DNA of 64,000 nucleotides from Streptomyces albospinus. Its GTDB lineage: Bacteria; Actinomycetota; Actinomycetes; Streptomycetales; Streptomycetaceae. Positions 34,053 to 42,567 of the stretch are shown in pieces. The position numbers and the translations under genes are program-made. The notes under the pieces are model-generated. The model worked only from the letters and a program-made list of their open reading frames with translations. It was not told where the DNA came from and made no database searches. Position 1 is the stretch's first letter, and each line of letters begins with the position of its first letter. The stretch is from NCBI RefSeq assembly GCF_014648695.1, contig NZ_BMRP01000010.1, positions 104,229 to 168,228 on the forward strand. Direction: 5' to 3'.

Positions 34053-34655
34053 ATGAGCGCGCCGGCACTACGGCGCGGTGTCGGCACCCTAATGGCCACC
34101 GCCATCGCCGGCACCGCCGGCGTCGCCCTTGCCGGTCCTGTCGGCGCGACCACGTCCTACGGTCACCCGCACCAGAAGGTCATCGTGATCGTCGTGAACG
34201 AATCGCGCCATTGCAGGGACTTTAAGGTCGTCAAGGTTGTCGTCGTCGAGATGGACCGCAAGGTCATCATTATCAAGAAGTTCCAGCGTTGCGACTTCCG
34301 GAGGCACAACGATTACTTCGCCAAGAGAATCTTCTTCAAGCGCGATTTCCGCACAACGCACAAGGTGTTCGTGGATAAGGCACGGGCTCGCGGGACAGTC
34401 CCGCTCGCCCCTGCGAAGGTCCCGGTCGACACCAACCCGATCCGCGTCTCGATCAACGCGCCGCGGACCTCGATGAACCCCACCTCCCCGACCTCGCTCG
34501 GCAGCCTGACCCCCGGGCACGTCAATGTGTCGTCCAGCGGCGTCACTGCCGGCTCCGGCGCCACCGGCGTGAACCTGGGCGCCGGCGGTGTTTCCGCCGG
34601 CTCCGGTGCGGCCGGTGTGAGCCTGGGCTCCGGCGGCAACACAGCGCACCAGTGA
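34053..34655 (+). CDS. Secreted Val/Lys-rich protein with Gly/Ser repeat tail
   Basis: 200 residues; AGGAGG lies nine bases before ATG 34053. Signal peptide about 1-33. The core (about 38-110) alternates hydrophobic and basic residues: QKVIVIVVNE, FKVVKVVVVEMDRKVIIIKK, FFKRDFRTTHKVFV, with two cysteines (54, 80) that could pair. A Pro/Ser/Thr linker (about 111-160) leads to two 16-residue repeats, GVTAGSGATGVNLGAG and GVSAGSGAAGVSLGSG (163-194). The core uses more A/T-ending codons (ttt, att, aga, gat) than its neighbours. No family recognised. The strongly beta-prone, basic core suggests an aggregating surface or matrix protein. Confidence 0.85.
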   Translation: MSAPALRRGVGTLMATAIAGTAGVALAGPVGATTSYGHPHQKVIVIVVNESRHCRDFKVVKVVVVEMDRKVIIIKKFQRCDFRRHNDYFAKRIFFKRDFRTTHKVFVDKARARGTVPLAPAKVPVDTNPIRVSINAPRTSMNPTSPTSLGSLTPGHVNVSSSGVTAGSGATGVNLGAGGVSAGSGAAGVSLGSGGNTAHQ

Positions 34656-34728
34656 GTCGGCCGGAGGACGGGCCATCAAACCGGTCAATCGGAGGTTGTG
34701 GGACGGGCCTGGAAACCTGAAGTGAGAG

Positions 34729-35108
34729 TCACGCCGGGGGCGGGGGCCGGTCGCCGAAAACGGTGCCCTCCGCCCTGGCGCGCTCCAGCAGCTCGTACAG
34801 CGCCGCCTCGATCGCGGCCTCGGAGACCAGCAGCCAGTACGTGTCCGAACCCGGCTCCACGTTCTGCGACCGGAGCCGCGCATCGTCCCGGATCGCCGGC
34901 ATCACCCGGTGCTCGTCGACGCGGCCGAAGCACCACCGGAGGGTTCTGGCGTCGGGGACGCACTCACGGTCACCCGGCTGGTCCTCAGACTTGCGCGTTC
35001 GCCCGGACAGTCCCTCGTCCTGGTCACCTCGGGGAGGGCTCCCTCCAGCTCGGGGGAAGTGCTCAAGTTCCTCCGCAGGTACGCGTCCTGGGGGTGTTCG
35101 TCGGGCAT
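34729..35108 (-). pseudogene. Hypothetical protein gene interrupted by a frameshift
   Basis: ATG 35108 starts MPDEHPQDAYLRRNLSTSPE and runs through GERASLRTSRVTVSA. Coding then must move to another frame near 34940-34955 to continue as RTLRWCFGRVDEHRVMPAIR, then NVEPGSDTYWLLVSEAAIEA, and end ERARAEGTVFGD. Both halves have strong third-position GC and together look like one ~125-residue protein with a helical C-terminus. A one-base indel, or a sequencing error, separates them. Function unknown. Confidence 0.6.
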
Positions 35109-35117
35109 ACGTGTCTG

Positions 35118-35141
35118 GCTGTGGCTGTGGCTGTGGCTGTG
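35118..35141. repeat. Hexanucleotide GGCTGT repeat, four copies
   Basis: GGCTGT is repeated four times directly upstream of the start of the frameshifted gene at 35108. Confidence 0.8.
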
Positions 35142-35273
35142 GCGGGGAGCGGGAGGGGCGTGCCGGGCTCGCGCCGCAGGTGTGGGGAAGTCGACCGGTT
35201 TCCCGCGCCACGCGGCGGATCAGGCCAACGGGACACTGGTGCACGGCAGTACGAAGCGCTTCACTCCTGACCC

Positions 35274-36899
35274 ATGAGACGAGTGCTTCTCACTGTGTGC
35301 GCCGCCGTCGCCGGCCTGGTGCTGGGCGCGAGCCCCGCCGTCGCCGCGCAGCCGCCCACCGAATTCGGCAACCACTGGCACGACCCGGTCACCGCCGGCC
35401 CACCGGTGTCCGTCCCGGACACTCCGTCGTGCCAAGTGACGGTCGCCGACACCGAATTCCGTGACTACACGCCCTACAAGGGCACCTACATACCGCCCGG
35501 AGAGACCGGACGGTGCGGACACCACTGGAACAAGGTCGTCCTGAAACTCCAAGGATCCGTGGCCGGGCGGCAGTTCGACCGCCTCGGCTATCTGCACATC
35601 GGCGGCGTGGAGGTCCTGCGCACATCGACCCCGGAACCCTCTCCCCAGGGCATCACCTGGAAGGTGGAGAAGGACGTCACCCGGTATGCCGCCATGCTGC
35701 ACGAGCGGCGGCCCGTCGAGATGCTGATCGGCAACACCGTGGACGGGACGTACACCGGCGTCATCAAGGTCAAGGTGACGCTGACCTTCTACGCGGCACA
35801 GGGCCGGGCGAAGGAGGCCCGCACCCCCGACAAGGTCCTCACCCTCCAGGGCGCCCACAATGAGGGCACGGTCTACGCGGGGCAGTTGACCACGCCGCGC
35901 AACAGCGAACGCATCGTCGCCGAGGTGTACGCCACCGGATCGGGCGGCGGCTGCGAGGAGTTCTGGTATCTGACGGTGCCGGATTCGGCACCGTACTCGT
36001 GCAAGGCCAAGGACGGACCGTACCGCGAGGTCCAGGTGACGGTGGACGGCAAGCTCGCCGGTATCGCCGCTCCCTTCCCGACCGTGTGGACGGGCGGCTG
36101 GTCCAACCCCTTCCTGTGGTACGTGATCCCGGGTCCGCGTGCCTTCGACGTCCGGCCGGTGGAATACGACCTGACCCCCTTCGCGGGACAGCTGAACGAC
36201 GGGCGCCCGCACCGGATCGCGGTGTCGGTCACCGGCCTGCCCGACGGGCAGAGCGGCTGGAGCACCCCCACCAACATCCTGGTCTGGCAGGACGCGAAGG
36301 CGGCGCAGGTCACCGGCGCACTCGTGACGAACCGGGCGGGCGAACTGGTCAACAGGACGGCGTACGAGCCGGGCACAGAGCGCCGGTTGACGGCCGAGGG
36401 CGGCCACTCTCTCACGGTGTCGGGATACCTCGACACCTCCCACGGCCGGGTCACGACGACGGTCACCCGCAGGCTCGTCGGCAGTTCCGTGCACCGCTGG
36501 AACGCGGACGAATCGACGGACGCGCTCCGGGCGCGCTGGAACGACGACGAAGCGGTGACCGTCAGCGGCCGGGGGCCCGCGACCACCACCCGCACCCAGC
36601 GCACCTCCACCATGGACGGTGCGACGACCGTGGACAAAAGCAACCGGCTGCGCACCACGATGACCATGGGGGACCGCGCGGACAGTGCCACCCTGCGGGG
36701 CGGACGGCGCACCGGCTGGTCACGGCTGTACGACACCTATACGGGCGACGCCGCGTACAACCAGAACGTGCCCCGCGAACAGCGGCACGCCACGGGCGTC
36801 TCACGCGAGCGCTATCGCCTCTACGGCCCGGGTTCCTGCTACGACCGGACCCTGGCCACGGCCCAGGGCGAGTTGACGGAGGACCGGTACGGCTGCTGA
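35274..36899 (+). CDS. Secreted peptide-N-glycosidase A-like protein (PNGase A family)
   Basis: 541 residues. Signal peptide about 1-24 (VCAAVAGLVLGASPAVA). The body shows the two-jelly-roll PNGase A arrangement: HHWNKVVLKLQGSVAGRQFD, LGYLHIGGVEVLRTSTPEPS, GITWKVEKDVTRY, and later EEFWYLTVPDS, YREVQVTVDGKLAGIAAPFP, WNPFLWYVI-like WSNPFLWYVIPG. Plant and fungal relatives remove N-glycans from glycopeptides. In soil Streptomyces it would act outside the cell on plant or fungal glycoproteins; that role is inference. It is monocistronic and followed by a strong terminator. Confidence 0.86.
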   Translation: MRRVLLTVCAAVAGLVLGASPAVAAQPPTEFGNHWHDPVTAGPPVSVPDTPSCQVTVADTEFRDYTPYKGTYIPPGETGRCGHHWNKVVLKLQGSVAGRQFDRLGYLHIGGVEVLRTSTPEPSPQGITWKVEKDVTRYAAMLHERRPVEMLIGNTVDGTYTGVIKVKVTLTFYAAQGRAKEARTPDKVLTLQGAHNEGTVYAGQLTTPRNSERIVAEVYATGSGGGCEEFWYLTVPDSAPYSCKAKDGPYREVQVTVDGKLAGIAAPFPTVWTGGWSNPFLWYVIPGPRAFDVRPVEYDLTPFAGQLNDGRPHRIAVSVTGLPDGQSGWSTPTNILVWQDAKAAQVTGALVTNRAGELVNRTAYEPGTERRLTAEGGHSLTVSGYLDTSHGRVTTTVTRRLVGSSVHRWNADESTDALRARWNDDEAVTVSGRGPATTTRTQRTSTMDGATTVDKSNRLRTTMTMGDRADSATLRGGRRTGWSRLYDTYTGDAAYNQNVPREQRHATGVSRERYRLYGPGSCYDRTLATAQGELTEDRYGC

Positions 36900-36911
36900 G
36901 CATCCGCTCCG

Positions 36912-36938
36912 GGCCGATCCGGCCGATCCGGTCCGTGT
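36912..36938. repeat. 9-bp repeat GGCCGATCC (two exact plus one partial copy)
   Basis: Short 9-bp period tract just after the PNGase A-like gene. Confidence 0.6.
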
Positions 36939-36974
36939 GAGGTGATTTCTCCGGCCGGTCGGCCGGTCCGCCGA

Positions 36975-37014
36975 GCCGGTCGTCGGGCACATGGTGGTGT
37001 GCCCGACGACCGGC
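36975..37014 (+). terminator. Terminator, 17-bp perfect stem
   Basis: GCCGGTCGTCGGGCACA and its exact complement flank a 6-base loop (tggtgg), 75 bp after the PNGase A-like stop. Confidence 0.8.
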
Positions 37015-37145
37015 AGTGCGGCAACCGGCAATCCGGGGCGGGCGGTTGTCCGGTGAGCGGCACCGCCCGCCCGTGAGCCGTCGAGCGCGGCCGGTCGCGG
37101 TGCGGTGCTCGCGTGTGCCGCAACCCGCCCGAACGGAGGAAGAGC

Positions 37146-37806
37146 ATGCCCGCCCGCGCCGGCTCCCCGTCGCCCGCGCCGACCGCCTTCCAGGAGATCT
37201 CCCCGACCACCCTCGCGGACGTTCTGGGCCGCGCGCAGGTCATGGACATCGGCATCCGGCCTTTGTGGTCCGCGATGCCCCGGGTCGCCGGGCCGGCGTT
37301 CACGGTGCGCTGTCCGCCCGGCGACAACCTCATGCTGCACGCGGCCATCCACCGCGCGGCGCCGGGCTCGGTCATCGTCGCCGCATCGGGCGACCTGGAC
37401 CACGCACTCGCCGGCGGAAATGTCTGTGCCGTGGCTCAGCGCCGCGGCATCGCGGCATTCGTGGCCGACGGACTGATCCGTGACCCCGCCGAGGTGCGCG
37501 CGATGGGCTTTCCCGTCCTCGCCCGCGGCGTCATTCCGTTCCCGGGGAGCAAGAAGGCCGTTGAGCCGCTCAACGTCCGTGTGCGGTGCGGTGCGGTGCG
37601 GTGGTGTGGAGGTGTCCGCCGGCGACGTCGTGGTCGCGGACGAGGAGGGCGTCGTCGTGGTGCCCCGCGACCGGCAGGAAGAGGTCCTCCTCGCTGTCCG
37701 GGCGAAGCTGGCCAAGGAGGCAGGGGAGTCCCTCGACGACTGGGAGGAGGCGCACCGCGCCCGTATCGAGGCGATTCTGCGCGACCGGGGGTTCGAAGGC
37801 CGACCG
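37146..37806 (+). pseudogene. RraA-like protein gene, out of frame at a pentanucleotide repeat
   Basis: ATG 37146 after GGAGGAAGAGC. Residues 1-145 are a good RraA/HMG-aldolase-like sequence: ADVLGRAQVMDIGIRPL, GDNLMLHAAIHRAAPGSVIV, FVADGLIRDPAEVRAMGFPV. At 37581-37600 four copies of GTGCG throw the frame. One shifted frame then resumes as GGVEVSAGDVVVADEEGVVV and EAHRARIEAILRDRGF, the normal family C-terminus. With two copies (or five) the frame would be restored. The family includes 4-hydroxy-4-methyl-2-oxoglutarate aldolases and oxaloacetate decarboxylases. After 37806 the original stop is lost and an unrelated fragment begins. Confidence 0.75.
37581..37600. repeat. (GTGCG)4 pentanucleotide repeat inside the RraA-like gene
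   Basis: Four exact head-to-tail GTGCG units followed by GTGGTG, located exactly at the frameshift of the RraA-like gene. Confidence 0.9.
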
Positions 37807-37870
37807 GGCTGTGGAGGCTGGCCGATGAGTGGCGCAGAGGGACGCGATGAGTGCGGCAGTCGCCGAGCCG

Positions 37871-38179
37871 ATGAAGCGGTCGCCGTCCTATGCGGTGTAC
37901 ACCCGGCTGGCGCCCCGGGTGGTGGACTGGCCGGTGCTGGTCGGCAAGGTGGCCGAGTTGAAGCAGCAGGACTCCGACTGGACGTCCGAGGTGGCGGCCA
38001 TCAAGGCGCCGGTCCTGCTGGTCTTCGCGGACGCCGATGCGGTACGGCCGGCTCATGCCCGGGAGTTCTTCGCCCCGTTCTACGGCGGACCCGGCGCCGT
38101 CACCGACCTACTGCGCCCGCTCGTCCGTGCGGAACATGGCGCAAATCCTCTTGCGGACACCCACATTGAGGTTATCTGA
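37871..38179 (+). pseudogene. Alpha/beta hydrolase remnant
   Basis: The frame reads RSPSYAVYTRLAPRVVDWPV, VAELKQQDSDWTSEVAAIKA and PVLLVFADADAVRPAHAREF, the strand-7/catalytic-Asp region of alpha/beta hydrolases. The N-terminal half with the nucleophile is missing, and the 3' end runs into unrelated sequence without the catalytic His. It overlaps the tail of the RraA-like remnant in another frame, so a deletion joined the two. Confidence 0.65.
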
Positions 38180-38226
38180 GCTGTACTCGACGCCGACCTC
38201 ATGAGCACCGCAGAGGGGACACCAGG

Positions 38227-39102
38227 ATGAGCAAGTCCGCCACCGACCAGTACCGACGTGCCGTCGCCTTCCGGAAACTGCACGAGGGTTCCGAACCGTT
38301 CGTCGTCGCCAACCCCTGGGACGCCGGCACCGCGCGGATCCTGACCCGGCACGGCTTCCGCGCGCTCGCCACCACGGGAGCGGGCCTCTCCTACGCCCTC
38401 GGCCATGCCGACGGCGGGAACCTCGTCAGCCGCGCGGAACTGCTCGCGAACGCCGAGGCGATCGTCGCCGCGACCCCGCTGCCGGTCACCGCCGACCTGG
38501 AGAGCGGATTCGGCGACACTCCGGAGGAGGTCGCCGAGACCATCCGGCACGCCGCCGCGGCGGGCCTGGTCGGCGGATCGGTGGAGGACTCCACCGGCCG
38601 CGACGAGGAGCCCGTACGGCCCCTGGAGGAGGCGGTGGAGCGGGTGGCCGCGGCCGTCGCCGCAGCCGAGGAGCTCGACTTCCCCTTCACGGTCACCGCC
38701 CGCGCCGAGAACTTCTTCCAGGGGCGGCCCGACCTGCCGGACACCATCCGGCGACTCCAGGCATACGAGGCGGCCGGAGCCGACGTGCTCTACGCGCCCG
38801 CCCTGCCCGACGCCGACGCGATCCGCGCGGTGTGCTCCGCCGTCACCCGCCCGGTCAACGTCCTGATGGGCTCGCCCGCGCTGCGGCTGTCCGTGGCTGA
38901 ACTCGGCGCCCTCGGCGTACGGCGGATCAGCGTCGGCTCGGCACTGTCCCGCGCCGCGCTCGGCGCCGTCGTCCGCGCGGCGACCGAGATCCGCGACCAC
39001 GGCACCTTCGGCTTCGGGGCGGACGCCCTGCCGTACCCCGAAGTCAACGCCATGCTCGCGCCGGCCCACCCAGCCGACCCGGAGAATGAAACCGCACCGT
39101 GA
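38227..39102 (+). CDS. Isocitrate lyase / PEP mutase superfamily protein
   Basis: 291 residues, ATG 38227. The (beta/alpha)8 superfamily motifs are present: VVANPWDAGTARILTRHGFR, ATTGAGLSYALGHADGG, VTADLESGFGDTPEEVAETI and GGSVEDSTG, with the metal-binding acidic residues. The isocitrate-lyase KKCGH loop is absent, so it is of the PEP-mutase/oxaloacetate-hydrolase-like group that makes or breaks C-C or P-C bonds of oxaloacetate-like compounds. Its stop overlaps the next start by 4 bp (GTGA). Confidence 0.9.
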   Translation: MSKSATDQYRRAVAFRKLHEGSEPFVVANPWDAGTARILTRHGFRALATTGAGLSYALGHADGGNLVSRAELLANAEAIVAATPLPVTADLESGFGDTPEEVAETIRHAAAAGLVGGSVEDSTGRDEEPVRPLEEAVERVAAAVAAAEELDFPFTVTARAENFFQGRPDLPDTIRRLQAYEAAGADVLYAPALPDADAIRAVCSAVTRPVNVLMGSPALRLSVAELGALGVRRISVGSALSRAALGAVVRAATEIRDHGTFGFGADALPYPEVNAMLAPAHPADPENETAP

Positions 39103-39554
39103 ACCCGACCCCGGTATACCTGTCCCCCCGCTATGTCCTCGGCGAGACCGAAGCCGACCACACCGCCATCGAAGAACTCCCCCGCAGCTCCCGCGAGTTC
39201 GACATCCCACCGCAGGCGCTCTCCCGCCTCCCCGCATCCTTCCTGCCGTATCTGGTCGGCGTGGGCTACGCCGTGTTCGCGCTGGGTATCGACGACTTCC
39301 TCCTCGGCACGGAAGCGCTGCTGCCGGAATCCGAGGCACGTGCCGTCCTCGCGGAACACCTCGCCTGCACCGAGGACTCGGCGACCGGCCCCGAGGACCG
39401 GCGGCGCATGCTTGCCGCCCTCGATCACCGCTTCGTCAGCGTCGACGCGAGCGACGTGTGCGTCCGCGGGAAGGGGCCCGCGGGCGCGCACTCCGACCAT
39501 CTCCGGCCGGAGACCGCACACCTGCTCCTCTCCCTCGCCGATCACTCCCGCTGA
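39099..39554 (+). CDS. Hypothetical protein coupled to the PEP-mutase-like gene
   Basis: 151 residues from GTG 39099, overlapping the preceding stop. No signal peptide or membrane helix. It opens PVYLSPRYVLGETEADHTAI and later reads RVPLGIDD-like FALGIDDFLLGTEALLPESE, then RRMLAALDHRFVSVDASDVC. No family recognised. Translational coupling suggests a shared process with the upstream enzyme. Confidence 0.75.
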   Translation: MNPTPVYLSPRYVLGETEADHTAIEELPRSSREFDIPPQALSRLPASFLPYLVGVGYAVFALGIDDFLLGTEALLPESEARAVLAEHLACTEDSATGPEDRRRMLAALDHRFVSVDASDVCVRGKGPAGAHSDHLRPETAHLLLSLADHSR

Positions 39555-39621
39555 GCGGTCCACTGCGGTGGCTCGGACGACCCGTCAGAGGAAGGCCGTA
39601 CGACGCACCGCTCACGGGACA

Positions 39622-40770
39622 TCATCGAGGCTCGTTGCCCGGTGCAGCCGGTGCAGCCGGTGCAGCCGGTGCAGCCGGTGCTCGCGTGACCGCGAGCAGT
39701 GCCATGTCATCCGCGATGCGGCCACCGGTGTGCCGGTTCACGTCGGTGAGAAGGGCGTCGAGCAGCGCAGCCGGTCCGGGAAACTCGCCCCCGGTCAGCC
39801 CGGCCGCCGGGTCGTAGAAGTCTCCGGCCCGGTTTCGCGCCTCGTTGAGACCGTCCGTGTACAGCAGGAGCGTGGCGCCTGAGGGGAAGGGCACCGTGTC
39901 GGTCCGGTCCTCGCCGGCGGCCAGCTCCGCCAGCCCCAGGGGAAGGGCCGGCTCGGACGGCTCCGCACTGTGCACCTGCCCCGAGTGCAGCAGCAGCGGC
40001 GCCGGATGGCCGCGGTTGACCAGTCGCAGTTCATCATCGCAGGGCGAAATCTCGACCAGAACGCTGGTGGCGAACCCCTCGGTCCGCTCCGGCCCCGTCC
40101 GCCGCTCCCTTTCCCGCAGCAGTGCCCGCTCCAGCCGCGCTGCGACCCCGACAAGCGTGGGTTCCTCCTCCGCGGCCTCCCGGAAAGCGCCCATGGCCAC
40201 CGCCACCGCCTTGACCGCCTCCAGGCCCTTGCCCCGTACATCGCCGACCAGACAGCGCACCCCGTACGGAGTGTCCTGCGCGCTGTAGAAGTCGCCACCG
40301 ATCTGTGCGTCCTTGACGGCTGCCTGGTACCGCACCGCGATCCGCAGCGGCCCGATCGAGGCCGGGGGCTGCGGCAACACGGCGCGCTGCGCGGCCAGCG
40401 CGATCCTGCGTGCGGATTGCAGCCGTACGTAGCTGTAGTACATGAGGCGGTTGACGACGATGGCAAGGGCCGAGACGGTAACGACCGCTGCCAGCTCGCT
40501 CTGCCCACCGGAATCCCCGATGAAGCCGAAGTGGGTGAGCAGCGCGATGTCGACGGCACACGCGCCGATGCCCGCCAGGACGGTCGCGCGCAGTGACAGC
40601 AGGGCGGCAGCCGTCATCGGCGCGGCCGTGTAGAAGGCTTCCGCACTGACATGCGGAGGAGTGACGTAATCGGCGAGGCCACCTCCGACCAGCAGGACGA
40701 CGGGGAGCAACTGAAGGTGGCGCAGACACCAGCGTCCGACGGTGGCGCGCCCCGTGCGCAGCGCCCTCAC
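39622..40770 (-). CDS. SpoIIE/RsbU-type PP2C phosphatase with N-terminal membrane domain
   Basis: 382 residues from GTG 40770. About four membrane helices (about 15-115: LQLLPVVLLVGGGLADYV; LAGIGACAVDIALLTHFGFI; AAVVTVSALAIVVNRLMYYS) precede a PP2C domain with all metal-binding motifs: QIGGDFYSAQDTP, LVGDVRGKGLEAV, LLLYTDGLNEARN and IADDMALLAVTR. Such phosphatases reverse anti-sigma or anti-anti-sigma phosphorylation. The C-terminus APAAPAAPAAPG is encoded by a 9-bp repeat. The frame continues upstream into the RmlD-like gene, but that is coincidence of GC-rich DNA. Confidence 0.9.
   Translation of the reverse strand: MRALRTGRATVGRWCLRHLQLLPVVLLVGGGLADYVTPPHVSAEAFYTAAPMTAAALLSLRATVLAGIGACAVDIALLTHFGFIGDSGGQSELAAVVTVSALAIVVNRLMYYSYVRLQSARRIALAAQRAVLPQPPASIGPLRIAVRYQAAVKDAQIGGDFYSAQDTPYGVRCLVGDVRGKGLEAVKAVAVAMGAFREAAEEEPTLVGVAARLERALLRERERRTGPERTEGFATSVLVEISPCDDELRLVNRGHPAPLLLHSGQVHSAEPSEPALPLGLAELAAGEDRTDTVPFPSGATLLLYTDGLNEARNRAGDFYDPAAGLTGGEFPGPAALLDALLTDVNRHTGGRIADDMALLAVTRAPAAPAAPAAPAAPGNEPR
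39641..39676. repeat. (GGTGCAGCC)4 9-bp tandem repeat at the 3' end of the phosphatase gene
   Basis: Four exact 9-bp copies; on the coding strand they encode the Ala-Pro-Ala repeat just before the C-terminus, so copy-number changes would stay in frame. Confidence 0.9.
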
Positions 40771-41194
40771 GTCCCCGCTCCCGCTCTGTCGCGCTGTACC
40801 ACACCTCAAGCATCCTCGGGCCGGATGACGGCTGCCAGTCGTGAGCGCGTGGCAGGGGCGACCGTCGACGACCGGGAAGGACGCACGGAGGCGGTGCGAC
40901 CTGGCACGACCGGGATCGGCGGTGCGGACCGACCGGGGATGCCGTTGCCCTGGTCCCGCGCATGTGCCCATCGTCCCGTTGCCGCGGGAGACGGACGGGG
41001 GCCCCGTTCCTGGGCGAGGGAGCAGCCGGATCGCCGGGCCGACGTGCGGACGAGCTCGTCGGTGACCCACCGCGCGACGTCGGCGGGGTAGGGACCTGCG
41101 TACCCATCGCCCGCATCGGCGTCGATGCGATGTGCGTTGGCCCGCAGGACGTGGACGCGCCTGACCGCGAGGTCTTCGCGGAAAGGGACACGAG
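40771..41194. other. Region with a decayed, coding-like minus-strand stretch
   Basis: 424 bp. On the minus strand a start-less frame reading RVHVLRANAHRIDADAG and YPADVARWVTDELVR (about 41060-41170) has strong third-position GC, but no start codon and no recognisable family. Probably a gene remnant. Confidence 0.35.
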
Positions 41195-42021
41195 TCAGCG
41201 CTCATGGCGCAGGAACTCGCGGGCGCCGCGCAGTGTGGTACGCAAGGTGCGCTGTGTCCGAGTGCTGTCCAAGCGGACGTCCAGCGCCCCGGGGAACCGC
41301 TGTCGGCGCGGCTGCCGGCGGTCAGTTTGGAGGCGTCCCAGTCTTCGCGGTCGGCGATCAGGACACCGAGTTCATGACGGTTGACGGCATCCGATCCCGC
41401 GAGGTGGCACACGCCTGCCCGGCCGGAGGTGGTCAGCTCAAGAACGGCCCCGGCGAGGTCGGCGACGTGAACAGGGCACCGGACCTCATCGGTGAACAGC
41501 ACGCCATCTCGTCGCCCGGTGGCCAGGTCGTGGATGAATGCCTCATGCGCGGAGCCGCCGTCGCCGATGATCAGCGAGGTGCGGGCGATGACGGCGGCCG
41601 GGGCGAACAGGCGGATCGCCGTTTCGGCCGCCGCCTTCGCGGCCCCGTATGGGGTGATCGGATCCGGCACGGCGGATTCGTCGTAGTGCACGTCGGCGCC
41701 GGAGAAGATGGCGTCACTGGACACATGCACCAGCCGGCAGCCGTGCTGAATGGCGGCCATCGCCAGGCGGACCGCGCCGTCGGCCGTGGTTGCCCAATCG
41801 GCCTTGCGATACGCCGCATTGACGACGACGTCCGGCTGGGTCTCCCTGAGCGCCGGTTCGATCTCCTCGCTGCTACGTAGGTCCAGGGGCAGCCAGCGGA
41901 CGCCGGGGATGTCGCCGGCCCGGGTCGCGAAGGTCGCCGTCACAGCGTGCCCGGATGCCCACGCCTGCTGAGCCAACTCGCGGCCAAGAAAGCCGCTTCC
42001 GCCTACGATCAGGATGTTCAC
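41195..42021 (-). pseudogene. RmlD-like SDR (dTDP-4-dehydrorhamnose reductase family), frameshifted near 3' end
   Basis: GTG 42021 opens VNILIVGGSGFLGRELAQQA (NAD(P)-binding GxxGxxG). Further RmlD signatures are PDVVVNAAYRKADWAT, LVHVSSDAIFSG and PITPYGAAKAAAE (YxxxK). At about 41283-41295, around CCCCGGGG, the frame is lost. One shifted frame then gives DVRLDSTRTQRTLRTTLRGA, then REFLRH and a stop at 41195, the expected C-terminus. Only the last ~30 residues are affected, so partial function is possible; a sequencing error at the G/C run is also possible. Confidence 0.7.
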
Positions 42022-42050
42022 GATCCGCCACGTTAGGGCCCCGCGAAGCA

Positions 42051-42177
42051 CAACATGCGGGTTTCGAGCGGACTTTGCACCAGGACCACACCGCGGTCCA
42101 CGACCTCATCGGCTCGGCCACCAAGTCCGTGGACGTGACCATGTACGAGCTGCGCGACACCCATGCCGTCAATGCTC
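42051..42177 (+). pseudogene. Phospholipase D-like domain fragment
   Basis: The frame reads HTAVHDLIGSATKSVDVTMY, then ELRDTHAV, matching the first strand-helix of PLD-type domains (DxIxxAxxSVDxxMYEL), then dissolves in a 7-bp repeat. Neither HKD motif remains. Confidence 0.6.
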
Positions 42178-42567
42178 GCGCGAGCCGCGAGCCGCGAGCC
42201 GCGAGCCGATCGGCGGCACGATCGTCGCCTTCTCAAGCCACCTGTACCGAGTTCCCACGGCTTTCCCTCGGACTCCGGATCGGGAGTCCATGGCATGCAT
42301 GACCTGCACGTGACCGCCCACGCCTTGCGGGAGCTACGGCGACACACCACCGCCGCGGGGAGGACGAACAGATCTCCTCCCCGAGGGGGCGTCAACTGCC
42401 CTGTCTGTTCGTGTTCCCAGCGTTGCGCCATGACCAAAGATCCGTGCCTCGTAGAGGCAGCCGCCGTGGTGAGCGGACATCACCGTGCCGCATCGCGGGG
42501 CGCCCCCGCCTCCTCGTACGAGCCAGCCGTACGGGGCGGGGGGCAACAAGCCTGCGCTGCACGGTAG
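42178..42567. other. Gene-free region with a 7-bp repeat
   Basis: About four copies of CGCGAGC lie at 42178-42208; nothing else recognised up to the DinB gene. Confidence 0.45.

Noticed and set aside
39641..39676. Tandem repeats considered as a CRISPR array
   Set aside because: Units are 9 bp with no spacers and no cas genes are present; the same holds for the other tracts.
39622..42051. An 809-residue minus-strand frame joining an RmlD-like and a SpoIIE-type sequence
   Set aside because: The two halves are complete families with their own starts; the middle (about 40771-41280) lacks family content, and the RmlD C-terminus lies in another frame. The fusion is a chance open frame in GC-rich DNA.
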